From contig CAZNPL010000005.1 of NCBI GenBank assembly GCA_964574815.1, positions 124,001 through 188,000 on the forward strand: a stretch of DNA of 64,000 nucleotides, given 5' to 3'. Below the pieces are notes generated by a model, which saw nothing but the letters and a program-made list of their open reading frames with translations, did not search any database and was not told where the DNA came from. A program made the translations under genes and the position numbers. The DNA is from CAZNPL01 sp964574815. GTDB taxonomy: Bacteria > Planctomycetota > Phycisphaerae > UBA1845. Shown one piece after another: positions 26,569 to 36,194 of the stretch (position 1 is the first letter of the stretch; the number at the start of each line of letters is the position of its first letter).

Positions 26569-27639
26569 TTGGTAACGAGCACCCAGACAGCCGGACGTGA
26601 CATCGACGTGTCGATCGTCATCCCGATGCACAACGAAGAGGGCAGCGTCGGTGCGCTCTATAAGGAGCTGGCCGAGGTGATGAGCAGCGGCTCACACGTG
26701 TACGAGGCTATTTTCGTCAACGACGGCAGCAAGGATGGGACGGGGGAACGCCTGCGAGAGGTCACCACGGGTGATCCACGCTGCACAGTGGTCGATCTGA
26801 CGCGCAACTTCGGTCAGACAGCGGCCCTCGCAGCCGGCTTCGAGCTCGCCCGCGGGCACATTATCGTGCCCATGGACGGAGACCTTCAGAACGACCCTCA
26901 CGACATTGAGTCTCTTGTGGCGAAATTGGACGAGCCGCCGGGGTACGACGTGGTCAGCGGCTGGCGGAAGAACCGGCACGACAAGCTGTGGAGCCGGAGG
27001 ATTCCGTCGCGAATGGCCAATCGATTCATCACCTGGGTGACGGGTGTGAAGATCCGGGACTTGGGCTGCTCGCTGAAAGCCTACCGGCGGGAAGTGCTCG
27101 AGGACGTCACCCTCTACGGCGAAATGCATCGGTTCCTGCCGATCATCACGCGGTGGCGGGGTGCGCGGATCGCCGAGGAGGTAGTGAACCACCGGCCTCG
27201 AGTGCATGGCGAAACGAAGTACGACCTGCGTCGGACGATCAAGGTGCTGTTGGACCTGGTGACGGTGAAGTTTCTCGGCGGCTACCTCACCAAGCCCATC
27301 TACTTCTTCGGGAAGGCCGGGTTGCTGAGCATGACAGTGGCGCTGGCGGTGCTGACCGTCGCGGTGCTCCAGAAGTACGGACATCTCACGTCCGAGCCGA
27401 TCAACCTGAACCGGAACGTGCTGGTGATGTTCTCGGTGATGCTGGTGCTGATGACGGTGATGTTCATCATGCTGGGTGTGGTCTCGGAACTGCTGGTGCG
27501 GATTTACCACGAGAGCCAGGGCCGCAAGATCTACAAGATTCGCCGACTGACGCGTCAGCGCGCCGACTCGGAGCCTACCGAAGCGCCGGGCGGCGATCGA
27601 TTGGCAACGCCGCCCGCTGACCCCGTGAAACGGACCTGA
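26569..27639 (+). CDS. GT2 glycosyltransferase, polyprenyl-phosphate sugar transferase-like
   Basis: A 356-residue membrane-associated GT2 enzyme of the DPM1/GtrB type that loads a sugar onto a polyprenyl phosphate. It has VSIVIPMHNEEGSVGALY at the N-terminus, VNDGSKDGT, and MDGDLQNDP with the DxD metal site. FITWVTGVKIRDLGCSLKAYRR and HGETKYDLRRTIKVLLDL are family marks. Two hydrophobic helices (TVALAVLTVAVL, then LVMFSVMLVLMTVMFIMLGV) end the protein. The TTG start at 26569 follows TAGGAT and begins close to the conserved strand; GTG 26539 is an alternative. It is first of five tightly packed genes. Confidence 0.83.
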   Translation: MVTSTQTAGRDIDVSIVIPMHNEEGSVGALYKELAEVMSSGSHVYEAIFVNDGSKDGTGERLREVTTGDPRCTVVDLTRNFGQTAALAAGFELARGHIIVPMDGDLQNDPHDIESLVAKLDEPPGYDVVSGWRKNRHDKLWSRRIPSRMANRFITWVTGVKIRDLGCSLKAYRREVLEDVTLYGEMHRFLPIITRWRGARIAEEVVNHRPRVHGETKYDLRRTIKVLLDLVTVKFLGGYLTKPIYFFGKAGLLSMTVALAVLTVAVLQKYGHLTSEPINLNRNVLVMFSVMLVLMTVMFIMLGVVSELLVRIYHESQGRKIYKIRRLTRQRADSEPTEAPGGDRLATPPADPVKRT

Positions 27640-27648
27640 GCAACGATC

Positions 27649-28863
27649 ATGGCTCGTCCCTTCTCGGCATCGTCCAGGAAGCGCATATTGATGGTGGCGC
27701 CGCAGCCGGTGTTTCAGCCGCGCGGCACGCCCTTCAGCGTGGTTTATCGGATCAGAGCGCTGTGCCGGGCCGGTCACCGGGTGGATCTGGTCACCTATCC
27801 GTACGGGCGTGACGTTCTCATCCCGGGCGTCCGCATCTTTCGGGTTCCGCGGCTGCCGGGGGTCGCCGACGTAGGGATCGGGCCCTCGGTTCCGAAGTTG
27901 TTTCTCGATGCTTTTCTCATCGTGTGGACGGCCGCGTTGCTGGCCTGGCGGCGGTACGACGTGATCTGGTCGCATGAGGAGGCCGGGCTGTTCTGTGGGG
28001 CGTTCTCGCGGCTGTTCGGCATCCGGCACATTTACGACATGCACTCGGATCTGGCGCAGCAGATTCAGAATTACGCCCGGTTCAATCGCCAGCCGTTTCT
28101 CTGGCTGTTCGGATTGCTGACGCGGGCGATGGTTCACTCGAGCGACGTCGTGCTGACGATCTGTGATGATCTGGTCAATACCGTTCGGGGACTCGCACCG
28201 AACAAACGCGTGCTGCTGGTCGAGAACTACTGTACCGAGGTGGACTTTCTGGATGATGCGCTGCCGACCGTCGAAGAGCTGCGAGCCAGGCACGACGTGA
28301 ACGGACGGGCGGTGGCGTTGTACATCGGTTCGCTCGAGCCGTACCAGGGGATCGATATTCTCGTCGATGCGGCCGCTCATCTGGCCGAACGAGAGTCGGC
28401 CTGCCGCATGCTGATCGTGGGCGGCCAGCCGTCACAGGTGGAGGAGCTTCGCCGAACGATCGAGCGGCGCAGCTTGAACGAGGTTGTGGACGTCGTCGGT
28501 TCGGTTCCTCCGGGGGTCGTCGAGGTGTACATCAACCTGGCCGACATGCTGCTGACCTCGCGGTCGAAGGGCACCAACGTGCCGCTGAAGCTGTACCAAT
28601 ACATGAAAAGCGGCAAGCCGATCGTGGCCACGCGCATCGAGAGCCATACGCAACTGCTGGATGATGATACAGCGCTGCTGACCGAGACAACCGGGGCCGA
28701 GTTCGGAAGGGCCATCGAGCAACTGGTCGAGGACCCACAGCGGGCGAAACAACTCGCGGAAGGGGCCAGGGGCAAGGCGCAGGCGTTCTCCAACGCTCAC
28801 TTCGAACGACAGATCAACCGGGCGCTGCGGTGGGCGATCCCGGCCGAGAGGCGGGCCGTCTGA
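27649..28863 (+). CDS. GT4 family glycosyltransferase
   Basis: A 404-residue GT-B glycosyltransferase. The N-terminus reads ILMVAPQPVFQPRGTPFSV, a known GT4 opening. An IRHIYDMHSDL segment follows, then a nucleotide-sugar half with ALYIGSLEPYQGIDILVDA, LIVGGQPSQVEEL and the donor-site region KGTNVPLKLYQYMKSGKPIVAT. It overlaps the next gene by one base (TGATG) and starts nine bases after the GT2 gene, so the two glycosyltransferases and asparagine synthetase are probably cotranslated. Acceptor unknown. Confidence 0.85.
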   Translation: MARPFSASSRKRILMVAPQPVFQPRGTPFSVVYRIRALCRAGHRVDLVTYPYGRDVLIPGVRIFRVPRLPGVADVGIGPSVPKLFLDAFLIVWTAALLAWRRYDVIWSHEEAGLFCGAFSRLFGIRHIYDMHSDLAQQIQNYARFNRQPFLWLFGLLTRAMVHSSDVVLTICDDLVNTVRGLAPNKRVLLVENYCTEVDFLDDALPTVEELRARHDVNGRAVALYIGSLEPYQGIDILVDAAAHLAERESACRMLIVGGQPSQVEELRRTIERRSLNEVVDVVGSVPPGVVEVYINLADMLLTSRSKGTNVPLKLYQYMKSGKPIVATRIESHTQLLDDDTALLTETTGAEFGRAIEQLVEDPQRAKQLAEGARGKAQAFSNAHFERQINRALRWAIPAERRAV

Positions 28864-30788
28864 TGTGCGGCATCGCCGGAACATTCGATCGCACCGGGGC
28901 TACGTTTGACCCGGACCGCATGGCGCAGGCTGTGGCCGTAATGCGGCATCGCGGACCGGATGAGACCGGCTTCTGGTCCGACGACCGCGTTCAGTTGGGG
29001 ATGGCCCGGCTGGCGATCATCGCGCCGGCCGGCAATCACCAGCCGGTGCGGAATGAGGACGGCCGCATCCGGGTCATCTTCAACGGGCAAATCTACAACC
29101 ATCCGGAGCTGCGGCGGGAGCTTCAGGCGAAGGGGCATCGGTTCGACACCGAGGGCGACACCGAAGTCATCGCCCACGCGTACGAGGAATGGGGCGACGC
29201 GTTTCTCGAACGGCTCAACGGCATGTTCGGGATCGCCATCTACGATTCGCGCGACGGGCACAGCGTGCTGCTCGCCCGGGACCGTGTGGGCATCAAGCCG
29301 CTGTATTACAAGCTCGACGATCGCCGGCTGGTCTTCGGCTCAGAGGTCAAGGCGGTTCTTGCGCAATTGGACGAGACGCCGCCGCCGGACATCGAGGGGA
29401 TGCTCTCGCTTCTGACGTTCGAGTATACGTATGCACCGCACACGCTGTTTGAAGGAATCAACAAACTCAAACCCGGGCACTATCTGCGTGTGGACGCGGG
29501 CCGCGCGATCGAGCGGGCCTATTGGTCCTTACCTGAAGAAAGCCGCGACCTCAACGAGGATGCGGCAATCGAAGAATTGCGATCGCTGCTTTCGGATGCG
29601 GTCCGCGGCCGGATGATCAGTGACGTGCCGCTGGGCGCTTTTCTCAGCGGCGGGATGGATTCGAGCATCATCGTGGCGTTGATGGCGCGGCACAGCGACC
29701 GGCCGGTGAAGACGTTCTCGGTCGGTTTCGAAGAAACCGGCTACAACGAAACGCATTACGCCAGGCTGGTGGCCGAGCGGTACCGCACGGATCACGAGGA
29801 GATCACGCTTCGACTCGACCTGAGCGAATTGATGACCCCGGTCGAGCTGATTCTGGACGACCCGATCGGGGATTTCTCGGTGTTCTCGACGTATCTGGTC
29901 AGCCGGGCGGCGCGGCAGCACGTGACGGTGGCGTTGTCCGGGGACGGCGGCGACGAACTGTTCGGGGGCTATGATACGTACATTGCTGACAAGCTCGCTC
30001 GCTGGTACGGACTGCTGGGGCGCCCGCTGACGGCGAGGCTGTTGCCCGGCGTCGTGTCGTGGCTTCGGCCAACGCCGACGAAGAAGGGTTTGATCAACCG
30101 GACCCGCGTGTTCGTCAACGGTGCCTCCCGGCCGGCGGATTTGGGGCACGCCCGCTGGATGGTGTTTATGGATGAGCCGTTGCGCCGCGGGCTGTTGAGC
30201 GACGGGTTCGCGGCGGAAGCGGCGCGCATCGATCCGACCGACCACGTCCGCCGGCTGTTCGGAGCCAATCGGTTCCGCGATCCCACTCAGCGCAACATGT
30301 ACGTCGATTCGGCTTTTTATTTGCCGGAGAACATTCTGCACAAAGTCGATCGGACGAGCATGGCCACTTCGTTGGAGACGCGCGTGCCGATGCTCGATCA
30401 TCGGGTGGTGGAGTCGGCGTTGACCATGCCTGCTTCGTTTCGCCTGAAAGGCTTCAAGACAAAGGCGATATTGAAGAGGGCGTTCGGCGATCTCCTGCCG
30501 CCGGAGATTCTGCGGCGTGGCAAGCAGGGGTTCAGCACGCCGATGAAGCACTGGCTGCGCGGCGAGTTGCGGCCCATGATGATGGACGTGCTGGCCGAGG
30601 CACGGATCCGCCGCGACGGGTTCTTCCGGCCGGAGACGATCGAGCGGCTCAAGGGTGAGCACCTGGCCGAGCGGGCCGACCATGCCCACGTGCTGTGGTC
30701 GCTGACGCTTTACTGCATGTGGCTGGATCGATACCAGTCAGGGCGCGCAGGCGTCGAGCCCCGTACTGCGGAGGCAGTGAGAACATGA
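28863..30788 (+). CDS. asnB: Asparagine synthetase (glutamine-hydrolysing)
   Basis: A 641-residue two-domain amidotransferase. Cys2 (MCGIAGTFD) is the glutaminase nucleophile. RHRGPDETGF, INGQ-type FNGQIYNHPELR and GDTEVIAHAYEEW complete the glutaminase domain. The synthetase domain has the PP-loop FLSGGMDSSI near residue 260 and SGDGGDELFGGYDTY at about 360. In glycan clusters such enzymes often amidate sugar acids or peptides, so free asparagine synthesis is not certain. It shares one base with the GT4 gene and four with the methyltransferase. Confidence 0.9.
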   Translation: MCGIAGTFDRTGATFDPDRMAQAVAVMRHRGPDETGFWSDDRVQLGMARLAIIAPAGNHQPVRNEDGRIRVIFNGQIYNHPELRRELQAKGHRFDTEGDTEVIAHAYEEWGDAFLERLNGMFGIAIYDSRDGHSVLLARDRVGIKPLYYKLDDRRLVFGSEVKAVLAQLDETPPPDIEGMLSLLTFEYTYAPHTLFEGINKLKPGHYLRVDAGRAIERAYWSLPEESRDLNEDAAIEELRSLLSDAVRGRMISDVPLGAFLSGGMDSSIIVALMARHSDRPVKTFSVGFEETGYNETHYARLVAERYRTDHEEITLRLDLSELMTPVELILDDPIGDFSVFSTYLVSRAARQHVTVALSGDGGDELFGGYDTYIADKLARWYGLLGRPLTARLLPGVVSWLRPTPTKKGLINRTRVFVNGASRPADLGHARWMVFMDEPLRRGLLSDGFAAEAARIDPTDHVRRLFGANRFRDPTQRNMYVDSAFYLPENILHKVDRTSMATSLETRVPMLDHRVVESALTMPASFRLKGFKTKAILKRAFGDLLPPEILRRGKQGFSTPMKHWLRGELRPMMMDVLAEARIRRDGFFRPETIERLKGEHLAERADHAHVLWSLTLYCMWLDRYQSGRAGVEPRTAEAVRT

Positions 30789-31612
30789 GCACGCCGGCGT
30801 CCGACACGCAGCGCGAGTCCATGCAAGCGACCGCAAACAACGAGGAGGCCATCAAGGCCGAGCACCGGGCCATCACCGAATATTGGAACGAGCACATTCA
30901 CGATCTGTCCGTCGCGACGCACCCGGTCGGAACCCGGGCGTTCTTCGACGAGCTCGACGCCTATCGGTTCGACAAGCTGCGCTATCTGCCCGAACTGGTT
31001 GATTTCAACGGGTTCAGCGGACAATCGCTGCTCGAGGTGGGCTGCGGGGTCGGGATCGACTTGGTCCGATTCGCGAAAGGCGGCGCGGTTGTCACGGGGA
31101 TCGACCTGGCTTCCGTCTCGATCGAACTAGCCCACAAGAACCTTGATCTGCATGGCTTTTCGGGCGACTTGCGCGTGATGAACGGGGAGGCAATGACGTT
31201 TCCCGACGACTGCTTCGACGTCGTCTACGCCCACGGCGTACTTCAGTATACGGCTGACTCGTCGCAGATGGCCCGCGAGATTCACCGCGTGCTCAAGCCC
31301 GGGGGGCGGGCGATCATGATGGTCTACAACAGTCGGAGCTGGCTGAAGCTGCTGTCGGTGATGATGCGCGTTCCGTTGGAGCATGAGGACGCTCCGTATC
31401 TTCGCACGTTCACGCGACGCCAGTTTCGGGCAATGCTGCGGCCGTTCTCGAACGTTCGCATCATTCCCGAGCGGTTTCCCGTGCCGACGCGGCTGCACAG
31501 CGGGGCGAAGGCGCTGTTGTACAACCGGCTCTTCGTCGGCACGTTCAACCTGCTGCCGCGGGCGATGGTGCGATGGTCGGGATGGCATCTGATGGCCTTC
31601 GCAGAAAAGTAA
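30785..31612 (+). CDS. SAM-dependent methyltransferase
   Basis: A 275-residue class I methyltransferase. Motif I is LLEVGCGVGIDLVRFA (about residue 80). VTGIDLASVSIELAHKNL follows, then FDVVYAHGVLQYTAD and VLKPGGRAIMMVY. ATG 30785 overlaps the asnB stop (ATGA) and has GGAGG upstream. The C-terminal 80 residues, FRAMLRPFSNVRIIPERFPV onward, suit a substrate domain. The target is probably the glycan made by its operon neighbours (inference). Confidence 0.85.
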   Translation: MSTPASDTQRESMQATANNEEAIKAEHRAITEYWNEHIHDLSVATHPVGTRAFFDELDAYRFDKLRYLPELVDFNGFSGQSLLEVGCGVGIDLVRFAKGGAVVTGIDLASVSIELAHKNLDLHGFSGDLRVMNGEAMTFPDDCFDVVYAHGVLQYTADSSQMAREIHRVLKPGGRAIMMVYNSRSWLKLLSVMMRVPLEHEDAPYLRTFTRRQFRAMLRPFSNVRIIPERFPVPTRLHSGAKALLYNRLFVGTFNLLPRAMVRWSGWHLMAFAEK

Positions 31613-31630
31613 AGCGAAATCGATCCGAAC

Positions 31631-33346
31631 ATGAAACGTCAGCCGGCCAACCTTGCCGATCGCGAGTTCGATGTCCTGGTCATCGGCGCGGGCATCAACG
31701 GCGTGTGCATTGCCCGCGATGCGGCCATGCGCGGGCTGTCGGTGGCGCTGGTGGATCGCGGCGATCTCGGTTCGGGCACTTCGTTCAACAGCCTGCGGAT
31801 CGTTCACGGCGGGTTGCGTTATCTCCAGCACCTGGACTTTCGCCGGATGCGGCAGTCGATCCGCGAGCGGTCCACCTGGCTTCGCGTCGCTCCGCATCTT
31901 GTTCACGCATTGCCGTTTATGGCCGCCACGAGCGGGAAAGGCATGCGGAGCCGGACGGCTTTTCGGGCCGCGTTGGCGATGAACGACCTCATCGGGTTTG
32001 ATCGCAATCGCAGCGTGGACCCGGCCCGGCGAATACCGGGCGGACGCGTGGTTGGGCGTGACGAAGCCTTGAAGCACTACCCCGGCAACGACGCCGACCG
32101 CATCACCGGCGGCGCGATCTGGTACGACGCTCAGATGTACCACTCGGAGCGGCTGGTAATCGAGATTGCGGAAAGCGCGGCGCGGGCGGGCGCGGAGATC
32201 GCCAACTACATCGAGATAAACTCGCTCGCAGTCGACGGGAACCGCGTCACCGGGGCAAAGGCCAGCGATCTTCTGACCGGGGAGTCATTCGATATCCGCG
32301 CCGGTGTCGTCGTGAACGCCACCGGACCCGCCATTGGGCGACTCATCCGAAACGCCGCGAGTTCGACGGCTCCGCGGCCAGTCGTGCGGCTTTCAAAAGC
32401 GATGAATATTCTGACGCGTCCGATCGCGGGCGAGACGGCCGTCGGCGTGCCGGGGCGACATCTCGATCCCAACGCAAAAGTCGAACACGGTGCACGGTTG
32501 CTGTTCGTGACGCCCTGGCGCGGTCTGTCACTGATCGGCACCACCCATACCGCCTACGACGGCCGGCCCGAGGATTTCCGGCCGACCGAGCAGGACGTGG
32601 CCGACTTCGTGGACGAGATCAACGAAGCCGTCCCGGACGCGAAGCTGACGCTCGACGACGTGCATTTCGTGTATGCGGGCCTGCTCCCCGCAGCCGACCC
32701 GCGCCCCGGCGACGCGGACGTGCGGCTGCTCCAGCATCACCGCGTGATCGACCACGTGCGAGAGGACGGTCTGCAGGGGTTCATCAGCCTGGTGGGCGTG
32801 AAGTACACCACGGCCCGCCTGGCCGCCGAGGAAATCGTCAACCTTGTGTTCGCAAAGCTGAATCGCACCGTTCCCGTGTATTCGACGGCACGGACGCCCG
32901 TTCCCGGTGCGGCATTTGACTTCTTCGAAGATTTCGCGGCGGGCGAAGAACAATTTTGGGGTGAGCGCATCGACGGGACTTCTCTTCGGCAACTGGTCCG
33001 GCTTTACGGCACCCAGTTGCGAACCGTGCTGGACGGCTGCGGTGCGCCGACCGGAGAACGCATATCGCAAGATGCCCTGTTGCCCGCGCAGACCCGTCAC
33101 GCCGTGAGGGCAGAGATGGCCGTCAAGCTCTCCGATGTGGTCTTCCGACGGACGGACGTCGCCTCCGCGGGCCGGCCTGGTGCCGACGTTCTGGCACAAC
33201 TCGCAGACGCCATGGCTAAAGAGATGGATTGGGATGACTCGCGTCGGGCCGAGGAACTTGCCGACGTCGGCGCCGTGTTCGACCGTTGGAAGAATTCGTG
33301 CAAAGCGCCTGAACCATCCTTGTCGAGTGCGAAGGTCGCGGATTGA
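31631..33346 (+). CDS. glpD: FAD-dependent glycerol-3-phosphate dehydrogenase
   Basis: A 571-residue membrane-associated flavoenzyme oxidising sn-glycerol-3-phosphate to dihydroxyacetone phosphate. The FAD motif is VLVIGAGINGVCIARDAA. SGTSFNSLRIVHGGLRYLQ, GGAIWYDAQMYHSERLV and VVNATGP follow. The later part holds GTTHTAYDGRPEDFRPTEQD and ISLVGVKYTTARLAAEE. The C-terminal helical domain is short and less typical (residues 430-571). It follows the methyltransferase by 18 bases and may belong to the same transcript, though its metabolic link to the glycan genes is unclear. Confidence 0.85.
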   Translation: MKRQPANLADREFDVLVIGAGINGVCIARDAAMRGLSVALVDRGDLGSGTSFNSLRIVHGGLRYLQHLDFRRMRQSIRERSTWLRVAPHLVHALPFMAATSGKGMRSRTAFRAALAMNDLIGFDRNRSVDPARRIPGGRVVGRDEALKHYPGNDADRITGGAIWYDAQMYHSERLVIEIAESAARAGAEIANYIEINSLAVDGNRVTGAKASDLLTGESFDIRAGVVVNATGPAIGRLIRNAASSTAPRPVVRLSKAMNILTRPIAGETAVGVPGRHLDPNAKVEHGARLLFVTPWRGLSLIGTTHTAYDGRPEDFRPTEQDVADFVDEINEAVPDAKLTLDDVHFVYAGLLPAADPRPGDADVRLLQHHRVIDHVREDGLQGFISLVGVKYTTARLAAEEIVNLVFAKLNRTVPVYSTARTPVPGAAFDFFEDFAAGEEQFWGERIDGTSLRQLVRLYGTQLRTVLDGCGAPTGERISQDALLPAQTRHAVRAEMAVKLSDVVFRRTDVASAGRPGADVLAQLADAMAKEMDWDDSRRAEELADVGAVFDRWKNSCKAPEPSLSSAKVAD

Positions 33347-33371
33347 GTTATCAGCGATCAGGGAATCGCAA

Positions 33372-33393
33372 GCCCACGTCTGAAGACGTGGGC
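33372..33393. repeat. Hairpin with TGAA loop
   Basis: GCCCACGTC-TGAA-GACGTGGGC is a perfect 9-bp stem in the gap between glpD and the RDD gene. The TGAA loop is shared with the hairpins at 92, 831 and 978. This suggests one dispersed family, possibly mobilised by the Y1 transposase at 175-627. Confidence 0.55.
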
Positions 33394-33473
33394 CACACCG
33401 TCCCCAAACGGGGTATCTGCCCTGGAAGTGCGCTTCGGACCTGATGATTGACGAGGTTGAGGGGTCGAGCACA

Positions 33474-35222
33474 ATGGGTTGGATGGCGATCCGCCCTTAT
33501 GCTCTGCCGATTCGATCGGCCGTCTTGCTGGTTCTTGCTGCCGCTGCGCCGGCCAATGCGCCGCCGGTGGACGGGTCGCAAACGACGAGATCCCTGCGTG
33601 CGGTCGGGGGACACCAAGCCGCCTGGGTCTTCTATCAATCAGCCGATGAACCGGCCGAGCAACGTGCGTGGCGATTCGCGTATCGAACACCGGACGTCGT
33701 TGAGCGAATCGGATGGCTTCGGCCGATCAAGTGGGGTCCCGTCAAAGGCCGGATCGGACGCACAGCCGTCCGAGGGAAACGGCTTCACATCATTTTTGAG
33801 GACGGAACGCACCGGCTCTACACGCCACAAGACGCCTCGATGGCGCTCAAGCTGCCCAGGCCCGTCGTGCCGCTGGCGATGGCGGGCGACGATGAGGCCG
33901 ATGCGCTTTGCGCCGTCGTAGCCAAGCACGTGGCCAAGGCGCTGAAGACCAAGGGCGACCGATTCGGGTTCGTCGAAGATCGTGGAACAGAACCCCTGCC
34001 GGGCAAGCCGCAAACCACCGAAACAGAAACCTCTGGGCCGGAAGCTGCGGCCGACGAGGATGGTGAGCCTGACGTGGTCGAAGACGCCGAGTCGGTCGAT
34101 CGCTGGCCGGCATCGAAGTACGTGCTGCTCCGGCATGAGTCGGGCCGCTGGCACCCGGATCGAGGCCTGCCCGAATGGGTCGATGAAGGAGCGTCGATCC
34201 GGCTGACTTGTTCGGGCGGGGTCGTCGAGATTCTCGTTTCGACGACGGAAGCCGGCGCACCCCTATGGTATGCAAGAAGCCCTGCGATGGACCAGCCGTG
34301 GACCAACCGATCGGCAGTCGACGGCGTGGCCGCGGATCAGATCCTCGACGTCGTCAGAACGGCTGAAGGCATGACGATTGTGCGCCGGCGTTCGGACAAC
34401 TCCGTTTCGCTGATGCACCGAACCGGCGACGGCTGGAGCGAAGGACAGCGCCTGGCCGTCGGCAATACCGCCTGGAAACCGCCGCCGAGCGGCGCCGCTT
34501 TCGCATCGTACACGGGACGCCTGCTGGGCGTTTGGCTGGACGAGAAAGAAACTCCCCAATGGGCCGAATGGGGTGTACAAGGTGGTGCGCCGGCGGCGGG
34601 GCCGAATCCTCTTCGCGCGCTGGTTGCAGAGCGCGGCTTTCAGGCGGTGAGAACGCACTACAGCCTGATCACCTACATCGCGCTCGGAGTGATCATCGCC
34701 ACCGTCATGGTTCGCCGGCGCGGGATCCTCATCACGCCGGTTGATGTCAAACCGCCCTACCGGCTGGCAAGCCACAGAACGCGGCTGGCCGCATTCGCCA
34801 TCGACTGGATCGTGTTCGGTCCGGCGCTGGTGTTCGCGTTTTACCCGCCGCTGGAGGCCCATGAGTTCAGCACGGCGCGCCTGCTGGAGGCCGCGTCGGT
34901 GGATCCGGCGGTGGCTGCCGGTCTGTTGCGGCGATGGATGGCGGCGGTGTGGGCCTTCGGGCTTTACACGGCGATTTTCGAAATCTGGCTCGGAGCCACG
35001 CCGGGCAAGAGGCTGCTGAAATGCCGGGTGCTCACCGAGACCTCTGAGCCAGGAAGTGCTGGGCGAGTATTGGTGCGGAATCTGTGCCGAGTTCTGGAAA
35101 TGTACCCCTACCTGGCGTTCGTCTGGACGGTGATGCTGGTTCTGCTGACGCGAAATCGGCAGCGACTCGGCGACTTAATCGGCGGAACGATCGTGGTGGA
35201 ACGTCAACCCGCCGAGCAATGA
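33474..35222 (+). CDS. RDD-family membrane protein with large exported N-terminal region
   Basis: A 582-residue protein. ATG 33474 has GAGGGG nine bases upstream and starts a signal sequence, RSAVLLVLAAAAPANA. Residues 30-390 form an exported, possibly beta-propeller-like region with no motif I recognise. A lone helix (YIALGVIIATVMV) is followed by the RDD domain: RLASHRTRLAAFAIDWIVFG, GATPGKRLLKCRVL, and TRNRQRLGDLIGGTIVV. RDD domains are small membrane domains of uncertain transport function. The pairing with a long extracytoplasmic part is the notable point. Confidence 0.75.
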   Translation: MGWMAIRPYALPIRSAVLLVLAAAAPANAPPVDGSQTTRSLRAVGGHQAAWVFYQSADEPAEQRAWRFAYRTPDVVERIGWLRPIKWGPVKGRIGRTAVRGKRLHIIFEDGTHRLYTPQDASMALKLPRPVVPLAMAGDDEADALCAVVAKHVAKALKTKGDRFGFVEDRGTEPLPGKPQTTETETSGPEAAADEDGEPDVVEDAESVDRWPASKYVLLRHESGRWHPDRGLPEWVDEGASIRLTCSGGVVEILVSTTEAGAPLWYARSPAMDQPWTNRSAVDGVAADQILDVVRTAEGMTIVRRRSDNSVSLMHRTGDGWSEGQRLAVGNTAWKPPPSGAAFASYTGRLLGVWLDEKETPQWAEWGVQGGAPAAGPNPLRALVAERGFQAVRTHYSLITYIALGVIIATVMVRRRGILITPVDVKPPYRLASHRTRLAAFAIDWIVFGPALVFAFYPPLEAHEFSTARLLEAASVDPAVAAGLLRRWMAAVWAFGLYTAIFEIWLGATPGKRLLKCRVLTETSEPGSAGRVLVRNLCRVLEMYPYLAFVWTVMLVLLTRNRQRLGDLIGGTIVVERQPAEQ

Positions 35223-35317
35223 CTCGGGTTAAGCGAATGAGGCTCCGGGCGCCGACGGGCAGTGCCGGGAGCCGGCGCTTCAATGCCGTGTGAACATCGC
35301 GGTTTCGACCAACGCTT

Positions 35318-35965
35318 ATGCAGCAACTTCTCTCCCGACAGATCGACGTCCTGTGGAACATCAGCTTCGCCATGTTGGTGGGCACCGCGCTCGCCGTGGC
35401 CTGCGTCGGGGCCGGTTGGTTCCTCGGTCAACGCGGTCGGGCAGGCCCGGCTCGCCTGGTTTCATGGTGGGTCGATCATGTCGTTGATCGCATCGTGCGC
35501 GCCGGCTCGTGGTGGCATCGCTTCGTCGGCATTTTCGTCAACAACACGGCAGTGACGGCATTGCTGGTCGCCGCCGGGGCTTGGGCGGCCGCGGCCTGGG
35601 CCGGTGTTATCTGCGTGGGGCTCAGTCTCGGCATCGGGCTTCGCGTGATGAGCCGCCGCGAGGGCCTCCTTCAGCTCGTCGGCGACGCCGAGTCGGCGCG
35701 GGCGGTGCGGCGCGTCCGCGTCGGGGTGGCGCTGAACATGTTGGAGCCACCCGCGATCGCGATTGCCGTCGGCCTCAGCCTCTGTCAGCAGGCCTCCTCC
35801 CCATCGATTCCCGCCGCCCAAGCCTGGGAGACCTTTGCGGTATGTGCGGTGCCGCTTCTGCTGGTCGCTGCGGCCGGCGAAGCGCTCTGGATGGAGGCCA
35901 CGATTCCGAAGGTGGTCGCGCCGCCGGTCATTGACTTGCAGAGTTGCGACGAGCAAAGCTATTGA
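35318..35965 (+). CDS. Hypothetical membrane protein
   Basis: A 215-residue protein with about five hydrophobic helices: NISFAMLVGTALAVACVGAG, AVTALLVAAGAWAAAAWAGV, ICVGLSLGIGL, PPAIAIAVGLSLC and AVCAVPLLLVAAAG. Charged linkers lie between them (MSRREGLLQLVGDAESARAV). No family is recognised. It follows the RDD gene by 95 bases on the same strand and could be coexpressed. Confidence 0.55.
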   Translation: MQQLLSRQIDVLWNISFAMLVGTALAVACVGAGWFLGQRGRAGPARLVSWWVDHVVDRIVRAGSWWHRFVGIFVNNTAVTALLVAAGAWAAAAWAGVICVGLSLGIGLRVMSRREGLLQLVGDAESARAVRRVRVGVALNMLEPPAIAIAVGLSLCQQASSPSIPAAQAWETFAVCAVPLLLVAAAGEALWMEATIPKVVAPPVIDLQSCDEQSY

Positions 35966-36194
35966 ACAAGTTGATCGGCAGTCGCGCTTGCCGGTGAACG
36001 TGGGGTGAAGTCTATGGTTCGCTGGCGGTTCGGCGCGTCCGCTGGGGAGCGGGCGTCGTACTGCACCGGCCCTTGCCATCGGACGACATAGGAATAGATT
36101 ACGCGAACGACCGCAGATGCCCGACCGGGCGTATCGCCGCGGCTTGCGATGAATGGCACGCGCCGCGGCGTTTTCGGTCCCAGAGTTCGACACG

